From assembly GCA_016185015.1 (NCBI GenBank), contig JACPOI010000020.1:186001-250000 (forward strand): DNA of 64,000 bases, given 5' to 3'. A model generated the notes under the pieces. The model was not told where the DNA came from. It did no database searches and saw only the letters and a program-made list of their open reading frames with translations. Shown here piece after piece: positions 8,009 through 18,030 of this stretch. This stretch comes from Burkholderiales bacterium. GTDB lineage: Bacteria; Pseudomonadota; Gammaproteobacteria; Burkholderiales; Burkholderiaceae_C. Each line of letters begins with the position of its first letter. Within the stretch, counting starts at the first letter, position 1. Position numbers and translations under genes: made by a program.

Positions 8009-10111
8009 ATGGCACGCAAAACGCCCATTGAGCGCTACCGCAATATCGGTATTTCCGCTCACATTGACGCCGGCAAGACGACCACCACCGAGCGTATTCT
8101 TTTCTACACCGGTGTGAACCACAAGATCGATGAAGTGCATGATGGCGCCGCCACCATGGACTGGATGGAGCAGGAGCAGGAGCGTGGCATCACGATCACG
8201 TCCGCTGCGACCACCTGTTTCTGGAAGGGCATGGAACTGTCCTATCCCGAGCACCGCTTCAACATCATCGACACCCCCGGCCACGTGGACTTCACCATCG
8301 AGGTGGAGCGTTCCATGCGCGTGCTGGATGGCGCATGCATGGTGTATTGCGCCGTGGGCGGCGTGCAGCCGCAGTCTGAAACTGTCTGGCGCCAGGCCAA
8401 CAAGTACAAGGTGCCGCGTCTGGCGTTTGTGAACAAGATGGACCGTACTGGTGCCAACTTCTTCAAGGTCTATGACCAGATGAAGCTGCGCCTGAAGGCC
8501 AGCCCCGTGCCGATCGTGATTCCGATCGGTGCCGAGGAAAACTTCACCGGCGTGGTCGACCTGATCAAGATGAAGGCCATCATCTGGGACGAAGCTTCCC
8601 AGGGCATGAAGTTCGAGTACAAAGACATTCCCGCTGAGCTGCTGGAGTCCGCCAAGAAGTGGCGCGAAGGCATGGTCGAGGCAGCTGCCGAAGCCAGCGA
8701 AGAGCTGATGAACAAGTACCTTGAGGAAGGCGACCTGAGCGAAGCCGAAATCAAGCTGGGCATCCGCACCCGCACGATCGGCGCCGAGATCCAGCCCATG
8801 CTGTGTGGCACCGCCTTCAAGAACAAGGGTGTGCAGCGCATGCTGGACGCCGTGATCGACTTCCTGCCCTCGCCGGTGGACATCCCCCCGGTGGGCGGCC
8901 TCGACGAGGACGAGAAGGAAACCTCCCGCAAGGCCGACGACAGCGAGAAATTCTCTGCGCTGGCTTTCAAGCTGATGACCGACCCGTTCGTCGGCCAGTT
9001 GACCTTCGTGCGCGTCTATTCCGGCGTGCTGACCAAGGGCGACACGGTCTACAACCCGATCAAGGGCAAGAAAGAGCGTATCGGCCGTATCGTGCAGATG
9101 CACGCCAACAACCGCCTGGAAGTGGACGAAATCCGCGCCGGCGACATCGCTGCCTGCGTGGGCCTGAAGGATGTGACCACGGGTGAAACCCTGTGCGATC
9201 CGGATGCCATCCTGACGCTGGAGCGCATGGTGTTCCCCGAGCCCGTGATTGCGCAGGCCGTGGAACCCAAGACCAAGGCCGACCAGGAAAAGATGGGCAT
9301 CGCCCTGCAGCGTCTGGCTGCCGAAGATCCGTCTTTCCGTGTCAAGACCGACGAAGAGTCCGGTCAGACCATCATCGCCGGCATGGGCGAGCTGCACCTC
9401 GAAATCATCGTGGACCGCATGAAGCGCGAGTTCGGCGTGGAAGCCAACGTGGGCAAGCCCCAAGTGGCCTACCGCGAAACCATCCGCAAGAAGGTCACCG
9501 AAGTCGAAGGCAAGTTCGTGCGCCAGTCCGGCGGCAAGGGCCAGTACGGTCACGTCGTGTTCACGGTCGAGCCGAATGAGGCCGGCAAGGGCTTCGAGTT
9601 CGTTGACGCCATCAAGGGCGGTGTGGTTCCGCGTGAATTCATCCCGGCCGTCGAGAAGGGCGTGATCGAAGCGATCAACTCCGGCGTTCTGGCAGGTTTC
9701 CCGGTGGTGGACGTCAAGGTCACGCTGACCTTCGGCTCCTACCATGACGTGGACTCGAACGAAAACGCGTTCAAGATGGCCGCCATCTTCGGCTTCAAGG
9801 AAGGTTGCCGCAAGGCCAACCCCGTGATCCTCGAGCCCATGATGGCCGTGGAAGTCGAGACGCCCGAAGACTACGCCGGTACCGTGATGGGCGACCTGTC
9901 CTCGCGTCGCGGCATGGTGCAGGGCATGGAAGACATGGTCGGTGGCGGCAAGGCCATCAAGGCCGAAGTCCCGCTGTCCGAGATGTTCGGCTACTCGACC
10001 ACGCTGCGTTCTGCCACCCAGGGTCGCGCCACGTACACGATGGAGTTCAAGCACTATTCTGAAGCTCCGCGCAACGTGTCCGAGGCCATCGTGGCCGCAC
10101 GCGCAAAGTAA
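8009..10111 (+). CDS. fusA: Elongation factor G
   Basis: A 700-aa translocation GTPase. G motifs are [15 protein letters not shown] (P-loop), DTPGHVDFT and [10 protein letters not shown]. Domains II to V follow at the usual length. A strong intrinsic terminator follows at 10119-10148, so fusA is the last gene of the rpsL-rpsG-fusA unit. Confidence 0.98.
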   Translation: MARKTPIERYRNIGISAHIDAGKTTTTERILFYTGVNHKIDEVHDGAATMDWMEQEQERGITITSAATTCFWKGMELSYPEHRFNIIDTPGHVDFTIEVERSMRVLDGACMVYCAVGGVQPQSETVWRQANKYKVPRLAFVNKMDRTGANFFKVYDQMKLRLKASPVPIVIPIGAEENFTGVVDLIKMKAIIWDEASQGMKFEYKDIPAELLESAKKWREGMVEAAAEASEELMNKYLEEGDLSEAEIKLGIRTRTIGAEIQPMLCGTAFKNKGVQRMLDAVIDFLPSPVDIPPVGGLDEDEKETSRKADDSEKFSALAFKLMTDPFVGQLTFVRVYSGVLTKGDTVYNPIKGKKERIGRIVQMHANNRLEVDEIRAGDIAACVGLKDVTTGETLCDPDAILTLERMVFPEPVIAQAVEPKTKADQEKMGIALQRLAAEDPSFRVKTDEESGQTIIAGMGELHLEIIVDRMKREFGVEANVGKPQVAYRETIRKKVTEVEGKFVRQSGGKGQYGHVVFTVEPNEAGKGFEFVDAIKGGVVPREFIPAVEKGVIEAINSGVLAGFPVVDVKVTLTFGSYHDVDSNENAFKMAAIFGFKEGCRKANPVILEPMMAVEVETPEDYAGTVMGDLSSRRGMVQGMEDMVGGGKAIKAEVPLSEMFGYSTTLRSATQGRATYTMEFKHYSEAPRNVSEAIVAARAK

Positions 10112-10118
10112 GGAATCC

Positions 10119-10148
10119 GCGTCCCTGTGCGAACAGGGATGCTTTTTT
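10119..10148 (+). terminator. Intrinsic terminator after fusA
   Basis: TCCCTGT (10122-10128) pairs with ACAGGGA (10133-10139) around a GCGA loop, is extended by flanking GC pairs and is followed by six T. It separates fusA from tuf. I could not identify a clear separate tuf promoter in 10149-10253. Confidence 0.8.
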
Positions 10149-10253
10149 GTTGTCTGCGATCCGGTGCCGCCCTGTTCCCGTGCGGGGCGAACCAGCAACC
10201 GGATGCAGACGTAAAACCAATACACGGGCATCTGTTCTTTGGAGATTTGAAAA

Positions 10254-11444
<1,191 letters not shown>

Positions 11445-11459
11445 TTGCAAGGAACGAAC

Positions 11460-11774
11460 ATGGCTACCAAGCAAAAAATCCGTATCCGCCTCAAGGCGTT
11501 TGACTACAAGCTGATCGACCAGTCGGCTGCTGAGATCGTGGACACTGCCAAGCGCACCGGCGCCATCGTCAAGGGCCCCGTGCCCCTGCCGACGCGCATG
11601 AAGCGTTTCGACATCCTGCGTTCGCCGCACGTCAACAAGACCAGCCGCGACCAGTTTGAAATCCGCACCCACCAGCGCCTGATGGACATCGTGGACCCGA
11701 CCGACAAGACGGTCGACGCCCTGATGAAGCTCGATCTGCCGGCTGGCGTGGACGTGGAGATCAAGCTGCAGTAA
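11460..11774 (+). CDS. rpsJ: 30S ribosomal protein S10
   Basis: A 104-aa protein of the 30S head that is also the NusG-linked antitermination factor NusE. It reads [20 protein letters not shown] from the N-terminus and contains [19 protein letters not shown]. The ATG at 11460 with GGAACGA upstream is used; an in-frame extension upstream follows directly on the tuf stop and is not conserved sequence. Here rpsJ is cotranscribed with tuf, and a hairpin and new promoter separate it from rplC. Confidence 0.97.
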   Translation: MATKQKIRIRLKAFDYKLIDQSAAEIVDTAKRTGAIVKGPVPLPTRMKRFDILRSPHVNKTSRDQFEIRTHQRLMDIVDPTDKTVDALMKLDLPAGVDVEIKLQ

Positions 11775-11783
11775 GGCAAGTTC

Positions 11784-11812
11784 GGGGCTCCAGGACGAAA
11801 GGCGGGAGCCCC
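11784..11812 (+). terminator. Stem-loop after rpsJ (terminator-like, no T-tract)
   Basis: GGGGCTCC (11784-11791) pairs perfectly with GGAGCCCC (11805-11812). An AAAACC tail follows instead of a T run, so it may act as an RNA 3'-end stabiliser or weak terminator. Confidence 0.5.
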
Positions 11813-11835
11813 AAAACCGACGGAAATGGCCTGAT

Positions 11836-11864
11836 TTGCCAGAAATGGCAGATCAGGCTATACT
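11836..11864 (+). promoter_or_regulatory. Strong sigma-70 promoter before rplC
   Basis: TTGCCA (11836-11841), a 17-bp spacer and TATACT (11859-11864) form a near-consensus promoter. It would give a leader of about 95 nt before rplC and make rplC-rpsQ a separate transcription unit from tuf-rpsJ. Confidence 0.75.
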
Positions 11865-11905
11865 GTCAGGCTCTGTCGAATTTCGACCGAGTTTTATTAA
11901 CCCTC

Positions 11906-11951
11906 TTTCACATTCCAACGTCCACGACCAATTGAAGTCGTGGCGGTGAAA
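11906..11951 (+). promoter_or_regulatory. Structured leader of the rplC (S10) operon
   Basis: Two nested inverted repeats form a long stem. TTTCAC (11906-11911) pairs with GTGAAA (11946-11951), and CCACGAC (11922-11928) pairs with GTCGTGG (11937-11943). The stem ends 3 nt before the AAGGAG ribosome binding site (11955-11960), so it could control rplC translation. A role in ribosomal-protein autoregulation is inference. Confidence 0.5.
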
Positions 11952-11965
11952 GCAAAGGAGAAAAA

Positions 11966-12646
11966 ATGAGTCTGAGCAATCGATTGGGGTTGCTGGGGCG
12001 CAAGGTGGGCATGATGCGTCTGTTCACTGATGACGGCGATGCAGTGCCTGTCACGGTGGTGGATGTGTCCAACAACCGAGTGACCCAGATCAAAACCCAG
12101 GACAACGACGGCTATGTCGCCCTCCAGGTGACCTTTGGCTCGCGCAAAGCTTCGCGCGTGACCAAGCCGGAAGCTGGCCACCTTGCCAAGGCAGGGGTTG
12201 AGGCCGGTGAAATCATCCAGGAATTCCGTGTTGAGGCCGATGCTGCCGCCAAGTACCAGGCTGGTGCCGCTGTGGCTGTGGCCGATGTGTTTGCCGTGGG
12301 TCAGAAGGTCGACGTGCAGGGCACTTCGATCGGCAAGGGCTTTGCCGGCACGATCAAGCGCCACAACTTCAAGTCGCAGCGCGCGTCGCACGGTAACAGC
12401 CGTTCGCACAACGTTCCGGGCTCCATCTCCATGGCGCAGGATCCGGGCCGCGTGTTCCCGGGCAAGCGCATGACGGGCCACATGGGCGACCAGACCAAGA
12501 CGATCCAGAACCTGGACGTCATCCGTATCGATGAAGCACGTCAACTGCTGCTGATCAAGGGCGCGATCCCTGGTTCCGCCGGTGGTTTCGTGACTGTGCG
12601 CCACGCCGTGAAGGCCAAGGCCAAGACCGCGAAAGGGGCGAACTGA
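11966..12646 (+). CDS. rplC: 50S ribosomal protein L3
   Basis: A 226-aa early assembly protein of the 50S subunit. It starts [20 protein letters not shown] and contains [15 protein letters not shown] near the peptidyl transferase loop, including the methylated-Gln motif region. An ideal AAGGAG lies 5 nt before the ATG. Its stop overlaps the rplD start. Confidence 0.98.
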   Translation: MSLSNRLGLLGRKVGMMRLFTDDGDAVPVTVVDVSNNRVTQIKTQDNDGYVALQVTFGSRKASRVTKPEAGHLAKAGVEAGEIIQEFRVEADAAAKYQAGAAVAVADVFAVGQKVDVQGTSIGKGFAGTIKRHNFKSQRASHGNSRSHNVPGSISMAQDPGRVFPGKRMTGHMGDQTKTIQNLDVIRIDEARQLLLIKGAIPGSAGGFVTVRHAVKAKAKTAKGAN

Positions 12647-13241
12647 TGCAGATCGAACTCCTGAACGACCAGGGCCAGGCTGCTTCCAAGATGGAAGCCC
12701 CGGACACCGTTTTCGGTCGTGAATACAACGAAGCGTTGGTGCACCAGATCGTGGTGGCCTTCCAGGCGAATGCCCGTCAAGGCACCCGCGCCCAGAAGGA
12801 CCGCGAACAGGTCAAGCACTCGACCAAGAAGCCGTTCAAGCAGAAGGGTACCGGTCGCCGCTGTGGCGCGGGGGCGGTCGCATCTTCCCGAACATGCCCG
12901 ACGAGAACTTCACCCAGAAGATCAACAAGAAGATGTACCGCGCTGGTATGGCTTCGATCTTCTCGCAGCTGGCCCGCGAAGGCCGCCTGGCCGTGGTCGA
13001 GTCCCTCAAGGTGGATTCGCCCAAGACCAAGCAGCTCGCTGCCAAGTTCAAGGCCATGAATCTTGACTCCGTGCTGGTGATCGCCGACCAGGTCGACGAA
13101 AACCTGTACCTGGCTTCGCGCAACCTGACCAACGTGCTGGTGGTCGAGCCGCGTTACGCCGACCCGCTGTCGCTGGTGCACTACCGCAAGGTGCTGGTCA
13201 CCAAGGCTGCCATGGACCAACTCAAGGAGATGTTCGCATGA
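12646..13241 (+). pseudogene. rplD: 50S ribosomal protein L4, frameshifted by an apparent 25-nt deletion
   Basis: L4 binds 23S rRNA, lines the exit tunnel and in enterobacteria represses its own operon. The frame from 12646 reads normal L4 up to [10 protein letters not shown]. It then becomes nonsense and continues out of frame to 13059. The rest of L4 ([17 protein letters not shown] to KEMFA) resumes in another frame and ends at 13241. Comparison with the family, where the tunnel loop reads about [19 protein letters not shown], puts the break near 12857/12858. About 25 nt, coding for the ARAGMTSS part, are missing. L4 is essential in most bacteria and no other copy is visible, so a sequencing or assembly error is likelier than true inactivation. 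Confidence 0.9.
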
Positions 13242-13552
13242 GCACCGCCAAGTTTGAAGAAGGTCGTCTGATGCAAGTGCTCGTCGCTCCCATCGTGTCC
13301 GAAAAGGCCACCATGGTTGCCGAGAAGAGCAATGCAGTGACGTTCAAGGTGCTGCAGGACGCGACCAAGCCTGAAATCAAGGCCGCCGTGGAACTGATGT
13401 TCAAGGTTGAGGTCAAGGGCGTGTCTGTGGTGAATACCAAGGGCAAGACCAAGCGCTATGGCAAGTCCGTCGGTCGTCGCGACAACGTTCGCAAGGCCTA
13501 CGTGACGCTGCAGCCGGGTCAAGAGCTGAACCTGTCCGGGGAGGCTGCGTAA
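13238..13552 (+). CDS. rplW: 50S ribosomal protein L23
   Basis: A 104-aa protein at the ribosomal exit tunnel, where trigger factor and SRP dock. It contains [20 protein letters not shown] and the basic [20 protein letters not shown]. It overlaps the rplD stop by 4 nt (ATGA). Confidence 0.97.
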   Translation: MSTAKFEEGRLMQVLVAPIVSEKATMVAEKSNAVTFKVLQDATKPEIKAAVELMFKVEVKGVSVVNTKGKTKRYGKSVGRRDNVRKAYVTLQPGQELNLSGEAA

Positions 13553-13554
13553 TC

Positions 13555-14379
13555 ATGGCTGTCATCAAAATGAAACCGACTTCGCCGGGCCGTCGTGGCG
13601 TGGTGAAGATCTCGCGTGACCACCTGTACAAGGGTGAGGCCTACGCGCCCCTGCTCGAACCCCAGTTCCAGCAGGCCGGCCGCAACAACAACGGCCACAT
13701 CACCACCCGTCACAAGGGCGGCGGTCACAAGCACCACTACCGTGTGGTCGACTTCAAGCGCAACAAGGACGGCATTCCGGCCAAGGTCGAGCGCATTGAA
13801 TACGATCCGAACCGCTCGGCTCACATCGCTCTGGTGTGCTATGCCGACGGTGAGCGTCGCTACATCATCGCGCCGCGCGGCCTGGAAGTGGGCGCTACCA
13901 TCCTGAACGGCTCTGAAGCGCCGATCCGTGTGGGCAACACCCTGCCGATCCGCAACATCCCGGTGGGTTCCATCATCCACTGCATCGAGCTGCAAGTCGG
14001 CAAGGGTGCCCAGGTGGTGCGTTCCGCGGGTGCTTCGGCCACGCTGCTGGCCCGCGAAGGCACCTACGCCCAGGTGCGTATGCGTTCGGGCGAAGTGCGC
14101 AAGATTCACATCGAGTGCCGCGCCACCATTGGCCAGGTCGCCAACGAAGAACACAGCCTGCGCCAGCTCGGCAAGGCCGGTGTGAAGCGCTGGATGGGTA
14201 TTCGCCCGACCGTTCGAGGCGTGGTCATGAACCCGGTCGACCACCCGCACGGTGGTGGTGAAGGCAAGACTGGCGAAGGCCGTCATCCGGTCGATCCGTG
14301 GGGCAATCTGACCAAGGGTTACCGTACCCGTAACAACAAGCGCACGCAGGTCATGATCGTGTCGCGTCGCAAGAAGTAA
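13555..14379 (+). CDS. rplB: 50S ribosomal protein L2
   Basis: A 274-aa protein needed for subunit association and peptidyl transferase activity. It contains the [20 protein letters not shown] segment and the conserved [12 protein letters not shown] loop with the critical histidine. It starts 3 nt after rplW. Confidence 0.98.
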   Translation: MAVIKMKPTSPGRRGVVKISRDHLYKGEAYAPLLEPQFQQAGRNNNGHITTRHKGGGHKHHYRVVDFKRNKDGIPAKVERIEYDPNRSAHIALVCYADGERRYIIAPRGLEVGATILNGSEAPIRVGNTLPIRNIPVGSIIHCIELQVGKGAQVVRSAGASATLLAREGTYAQVRMRSGEVRKIHIECRATIGQVANEEHSLRQLGKAGVKRWMGIRPTVRGVVMNPVDHPHGGGEGKTGEGRHPVDPWGNLTKGYRTRNNKRTQVMIVSRRKK

Positions 14380-14391
14380 GGGGAACGCACA

Positions 14392-14670
14392 ATGACACGC
14401 TCTCTGAAAAAAGGTCCCTTCGTGGATCATCACCTGGTGGCCAAGGTCGACAAGGCCGTTGCCACCAAGGACAAGAAGCCGATCAAGACCTGGTCGCGTC
14501 GCTCCATGATCCTGCCCGAGTTCATCGGTCTGACGATCGCCGTGCACAACGGCAAGCAGCACGTACCTGTCTATATCACTGACCAAATGGTGGGCCACAA
14601 GCTGGGTGAGTTCGCACTGACCCGCACCTTCAAGGGCCACCCTGCGGACAAAAAAGTCCAGAAGAAATAA
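14392..14670 (+). CDS. rpsS: 30S ribosomal protein S19
   Basis: A 92-aa protein of the 30S head. It starts [15 protein letters not shown] and contains [20 protein letters not shown]. Full length, 12 nt after rplB with GGGGAACG upstream. Confidence 0.97.
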   Translation: MTRSLKKGPFVDHHLVAKVDKAVATKDKKPIKTWSRRSMILPEFIGLTIAVHNGKQHVPVYITDQMVGHKLGEFALTRTFKGHPADKKVQKK

Positions 14671-14681
14671 GGGAATTGAAC

Positions 14682-15011
14682 ATGGAAACACGTGCAACCC
14701 TTCGTGGTGTCCGCCTGTCGGTGGACAAGGGCCGTCTGGTCGCGGATCTGATCCGTGGCAAGAAGGTCGACCAAGCCCTGAACATCCTGCAGTTCACGCA
14801 GAAAAAAGCTGCCGTGATCATCAAGAAGGTTCTGGAGTCCGCCATTGCCAACGCCGAGCACAACGACGGCGCCGATATCGACGAACTGAAGGTCAAGACC
14901 ATCTACGTCGAACAAGGCACCACGCTCAAGCGTTTTACCGCCCGCGCCAAGGGCCGTGGCAACCGTATCAGCAAGCCCACGTGCCATGTGTACGTGACGG
15001 TCGGCAACTAA
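14682..15011 (+). CDS. rplV: 50S ribosomal protein L22
   Basis: A 109-aa protein with a beta hairpin in the exit tunnel. It starts [20 protein letters not shown]. The tunnel hairpin region reads [20 protein letters not shown]. The ATG at 14682 is chosen over the in-frame TTG 6 nt upstream because it gives the family length and has GGGAATTG before it. Confidence 0.96.
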   Translation: METRATLRGVRLSVDKGRLVADLIRGKKVDQALNILQFTQKKAAVIIKKVLESAIANAEHNDGADIDELKVKTIYVEQGTTLKRFTARAKGRGNRISKPTCHVYVTVGN

Positions 15012-15026
15012 AGAGGTCAGAAGGAT

Positions 15027-15934
15027 ATGGGACAAAAAATCAACCCGACCGGATCAACCCGACCGGCTTCCGCCTCGCCGTCAGCCGCAACTGGGCCTCG
15101 CGCTGGTACCCCAGCAACCGTGACTTCGCCGGCATGCTGGCTGAAGACATCAAGGTCCGCGAGTACCTGAAGGCCAAGCTGAAGAACGCCTCCGTTTCGC
15201 GCGTGCTGATCGAGCGCCCCGCCAAGAACGCCCGCATCACGATTTTCTCGGCTCGTCCGGGCGTCGTGATCGGCAAGAAGGGCGAGGACATCGAAAACCT
15301 CAAGCGCGACCTGGGCAAGCAGCTGGGCGTGCCGGTGGCCGTGAACATCGAGGAAGTGCGCAAGCCCGAAATCGATGCCAAGCTGATCGCCGACAGCATC
15401 ACCCAGCAGCTCGAAAAGCGGATCATGTTCCGCCGCGCCATGAAGCGCGCCATGCAGAACGCCATGCGTCTGGGTGCCCTGGGCATCAAGATCATGTCGG
15501 CTGGCCGCCTGAACGGCATCGAGATCGCCCGTACCGAGTGGTATCGCGAAGGCCGTGTGCCGCTGCACACCCTGCGCGCCGACATCGACTACGGCACCTC
15601 TGAAGCCAAGACCACCTATGGCGTCATCGGCGTCAAGGTCTGGGTCTACAAGGGCGACACCCTGGGCCGCAACGATCTGCCCGCAGCAGTCGAGCCGCGT
15701 GCCGAAGAAGAGCGTCGTCCGCGTGGCCCGCGTCGCGATGGTCGTCCTGCTGGTGACCGTCCCGCGGCTCCCCGCGGTGCCCGTCGCCCGGCCGGTTCGG
15801 CCGCCGCGCCTGCCGATGGCAGCGACAAACCCGCAGAGGCTACCCCTGGTGCCGATGCCCCGAAAACCGCCGTTAAGCGCGTACGCAAAGTCGCCGCGCC
15901 AGCTGCAGCAGCTGACGGCGCCAAAGGAGAATAA
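15027..15934 (+). pseudogene. rpsC: 30S ribosomal protein S3, frameshifted by a 14-bp tandem duplication
   Basis: S3 lines the mRNA entry channel. From the normal start at 15027 the first codons read MGQKINPTG. The 14-bp unit ATCAACCCGACCGG is then repeated, which throws the reading frame. Correct S3 ([19 protein letters not shown] onward) continues in another frame, with a KH domain around [14 protein letters not shown], to 15934. A GTG-initiated ORF from 14981 covers the body but has a non-native N-terminus (about [20 protein letters not shown]). The C-terminus is a long Arg/Pro/Ala-rich tail (about 70 residues) typical of Burkholderiales S3. The gene is essential, so an assembly error is the first suspect. 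Confidence 0.9.
15039..15066 (+). repeat. 14-bp tandem duplication inside rpsC
   Basis: ATCAACCCGACCGG occurs at 15039-15052 and again at 15053-15066 without change. Removing one copy restores a perfect S3 N-terminus ([15 protein letters not shown]). Confidence 0.97.
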
Positions 15935-15936
15935 AC

Positions 15937-16353
15937 ATGCTGCAACCTGCACGTAGAAAATACCGCAAGGAGCAAAAAGGCCGTAACACCGGTATTGCCA
16001 CCCGTGGCAGTTCGGTTGCCTTTGGCGACTTCGGTCTGAAATGTACCGACCGCGGCCGCCTGACGGCTCGCCAGATCGAGGCGGCACGTCGTGCCATCTC
16101 CCGTCACGTCAAGCGTGGCGGCCGCATCTGGATCCGTGTGTTCCCCGACAAGCCGATTTCCCAGAAGCCCGCCGAAGTGCGTATGGGTAACGGCAAGGGC
16201 AATCCGGAGTACTACGTGGCTGAAATCCAGCCCGGCAAGATCGTGTTTGAGATCGTCGGTGTCCCCGAAGAGCTGGCCCGTGAAGCGTTCAAGCTGGCTG
16301 CCGCCAAGCTGCCGCTGCGCACCACCTTCGTCAGCCGCATGATTGGCCAGTAA
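15937..16353 (+). CDS. rplP: 50S ribosomal protein L16
   Basis: A 138-aa protein near the A-site tRNA. It starts [17 protein letters not shown] and contains [20 protein letters not shown] and RMGNGKG. It begins 2 nt after rpsC with GGAGAATAA upstream. Confidence 0.98.
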   Translation: MLQPARRKYRKEQKGRNTGIATRGSSVAFGDFGLKCTDRGRLTARQIEAARRAISRHVKRGGRIWIRVFPDKPISQKPAEVRMGNGKGNPEYYVAEIQPGKIVFEIVGVPEELAREAFKLAAAKLPLRTTFVSRMIGQ

Positions 16354-16369
16354 TCAGGAGAATGAAGAA

Positions 16370-16564
16370 ATGAAAGCTGCTGAACTGCGCCAGAAAGACG
16401 TCGCCGGCCTGCAAGCCGAGGTCAAGGAGCTGCAAAAGGCTCACTTCGGCCTTCGCATGCAAAAAGCCACGCAACAATTGAACAACACGGCCACGCTGGG
16501 CAACACCCGCCGTGACATCGCCCGTGCCAAGACCATTCTTGCTGAAAAGCAAGCCGCCAAATAA
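16370..16564 (+). CDS. rpmC: 50S ribosomal protein L29
   Basis: A 64-aa helical hairpin protein at the tunnel exit. It starts [20 protein letters not shown] and contains [13 protein letters not shown]. The ATG at 16370 gives the family length; an in-frame ATG at 16343 overlaps the end of rplP and is not used. Confidence 0.96.
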   Translation: MKAAELRQKDVAGLQAEVKELQKAHFGLRMQKATQQLNNTATLGNTRRDIARAKTILAEKQAAK

Positions 16565-16574
16565 GGAGCACTGA

Positions 16575-16844
16575 ATGACGGAAGCTAAAAAATCCCTCAA
16601 GCGCACCTTGGTTGGCAAGGTGGTCAGCGACAAGCGAACCAAGACCGTGACCGTGCTGGTCGAGCGTCGTGTGATGCACGAGCTCTACGGCAAGATCGTG
16701 GCCAAGTCGAGCAAGTACCACGCCCATGACGAAAAGGGCGAGTACAAGCTGGGCGACGTGATCGAGATCACCGAGAGCAAGCCGATTTCCAAGACCAAGA
16801 ACTGGGTCGCCACCCGCCTGGTCGAAAAGGCTGCAGCGGTCTAA
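16575..16844 (+). CDS. rpsQ: 30S ribosomal protein S17
   Basis: An 89-aa primary 16S rRNA-binding protein. It contains [20 protein letters not shown] and KYHAHDE, followed by [18 protein letters not shown]. It is the last gene of this unit. The terminator that follows means that rplN-rplX-rplE (the spc genes) are not contiguous here. Confidence 0.97.
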   Translation: MTEAKKSLKRTLVGKVVSDKRTKTVTVLVERRVMHELYGKIVAKSSKYHAHDEKGEYKLGDVIEITESKPISKTKNWVATRLVEKAAAV

Positions 16845-16879
16845 GCTCATTGCAGCACACGCTGCAGGACAGACAAAAA

Positions 16880-16908
16880 CGGCTCACAATGCGTGAGCCG
16901 TTTTTTTT
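16880..16908 (+). terminator. Intrinsic terminator after rpsQ
   Basis: CGGCTCAC (16880-16887) pairs with GTGAGCCG (16893-16900). Five A before and eight T after extend the stem and supply the U-tract. It closes the S10 operon. Confidence 0.9.
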
Positions 16909-16942
16909 GGCCAACCCCAACTGCAAATTCGAGGAGCACAAC

Positions 16943-17449
16943 ATGATCAAAGTCGGTGATACCCTGCCTGGCGCCACGCTGATGGAATATTCCGAAGTCG
17001 AAGGCAATGGCTGCAGCATCGGCCCCAATCCGGTGGATGTGAGCAAGGCCGTGGCGGGCAAAACGATCGCCATCTTCGGCCTGCCGGGAGCCTACACGCC
17101 GACCTGCTCAGCCAAGCACGTGCCGGGTTATGTCGAGAAGTTCAACGACTTCAAGGCCGCTGGTGTCGACGAAATCTGGTGCGTGAGCGTGAACGATGCT
17201 TTCGTCATGGGCGCCTGGGCGCGTGACCAGAAGACGGGCAGCAAGGTGCGCATGCTGGCTGACGGCAGTGCCGACTTCGCCAAGGCGACCGGGCTCACGC
17301 TCGATCTGACGGCGCGTGGCATGGGCCTGCGCAGCAACCGTTATTCCATGTTGGTCAAGGACGGCAAGGTCAAGACCCTGAACATCGAGGCACCGGGCAA
17401 GTTCGAAGTCAGTGACGCCGGCACCCTGCTGGGCCAAGCCAAGGCCTGA
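16943..17449 (+). CDS. Peroxiredoxin (Prx5/redoxin family)
   Basis: A 168-aa thiol peroxidase that reduces hydrogen and organic peroxides. The peroxidatic motif is GAYTPTCSAKHVPGY with Cys about 55. The C-terminal LRSNRYSMLVKDGKVKTLNI is typical of the Prx5/AhpE branch. The ATG at 16943, preceded by GAGGAGCAC, is chosen; a longer upstream frame would include the rpsQ terminator. The gene stands alone between two terminators. Confidence 0.92.
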   Translation: MIKVGDTLPGATLMEYSEVEGNGCSIGPNPVDVSKAVAGKTIAIFGLPGAYTPTCSAKHVPGYVEKFNDFKAAGVDEIWCVSVNDAFVMGAWARDQKTGSKVRMLADGSADFAKATGLTLDLTARGMGLRSNRYSMLVKDGKVKTLNIEAPGKFEVSDAGTLLGQAKA

Positions 17450-17471
17450 GTCGCTTCGACGTTACAAAAAA

Positions 17472-17497
17472 GCCACCGTTGCGACGGTGGCTTTTTT
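17472..17497. terminator. Bidirectional intrinsic terminator
   Basis: GCCACCGT (17472-17479) pairs with ACGGTGGC (17484-17491), with an A run before and six T after. It can end the peroxiredoxin transcript and the converging acetyltransferase transcript. Confidence 0.9.
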
Positions 17498-17507
17498 CTT
17501 GGACGAA

Positions 17508-18011
17508 CTACAGGCGGGTGTCCGCAAGCGTGGCCATCAGGTAGTGGGCGCCGGCGATGGGGTTATGGTAGTAAGGGGGTACTTCTACGAAGCCCAAGTC
17601 CTCGTAGAGCGCGCGTGCGGCCTCCATTTCGTTCAGCGTGTCGAGCAGAACGTGGTCGTAGGCGTAGAGATGGGCCGCATCCAGGATGGCCTGGGCCAGC
17701 CGGCGACCCAGGCCCAGCCCGCGAAATGCAGGGCGCACATACAGGCGTTTCATCTCGCAAGCGTTGGGATAGTCCGCGCTGTCCAGGGGGCGCAAGGCAC
17801 AGCAGCCCGCGGTCTGGCCGTCTATGCGGGCCAGCAGCAGGGCGCCGCGTGGGGTGGCATAGTCGCCAGGCAGGGTGGCGAGTTCCTGCTCAAAACCCTG
17901 GAAGCACAGATCGATGTTGAGACTGGCGGCGTACTCGCGGAAAATCTTGCGTACGGCGTCAAATTCGGCAGGCGACTGTGGCGTCAGGATTTCAACGACA
18001 GACTGGTTCAC
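17508..18011 (-). CDS. GNAT-family N-acetyltransferase
   Basis: A 167-aa acetyl-CoA-dependent acyltransferase. The acetyl-CoA-binding motif A reads EMKRLYVRPAFRGLGLGRRL (R/Q-x-x-G-x-G/A type) and is followed by LLDTLNEMEAARALYEDLGF. The substrate is unknown. The start is taken as GTG at 18011 (VNQSVVEILTPQ), where family-like sequence begins; longer in-frame extensions would overlap the divergent M48 gene. Confidence 0.88.
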   Translation of the reverse strand: MNQSVVEILTPQSPAEFDAVRKIFREYAASLNIDLCFQGFEQELATLPGDYATPRGALLLARIDGQTAGCCALRPLDSADYPNACEMKRLYVRPAFRGLGLGRRLAQAILDAAHLYAYDHVLLDTLNEMEAARALYEDLGFVEVPPYYHNPIAGAHYLMATLADTRL

Positions 18012-18030
18012 GGCAAGGATGCAACAGAAA

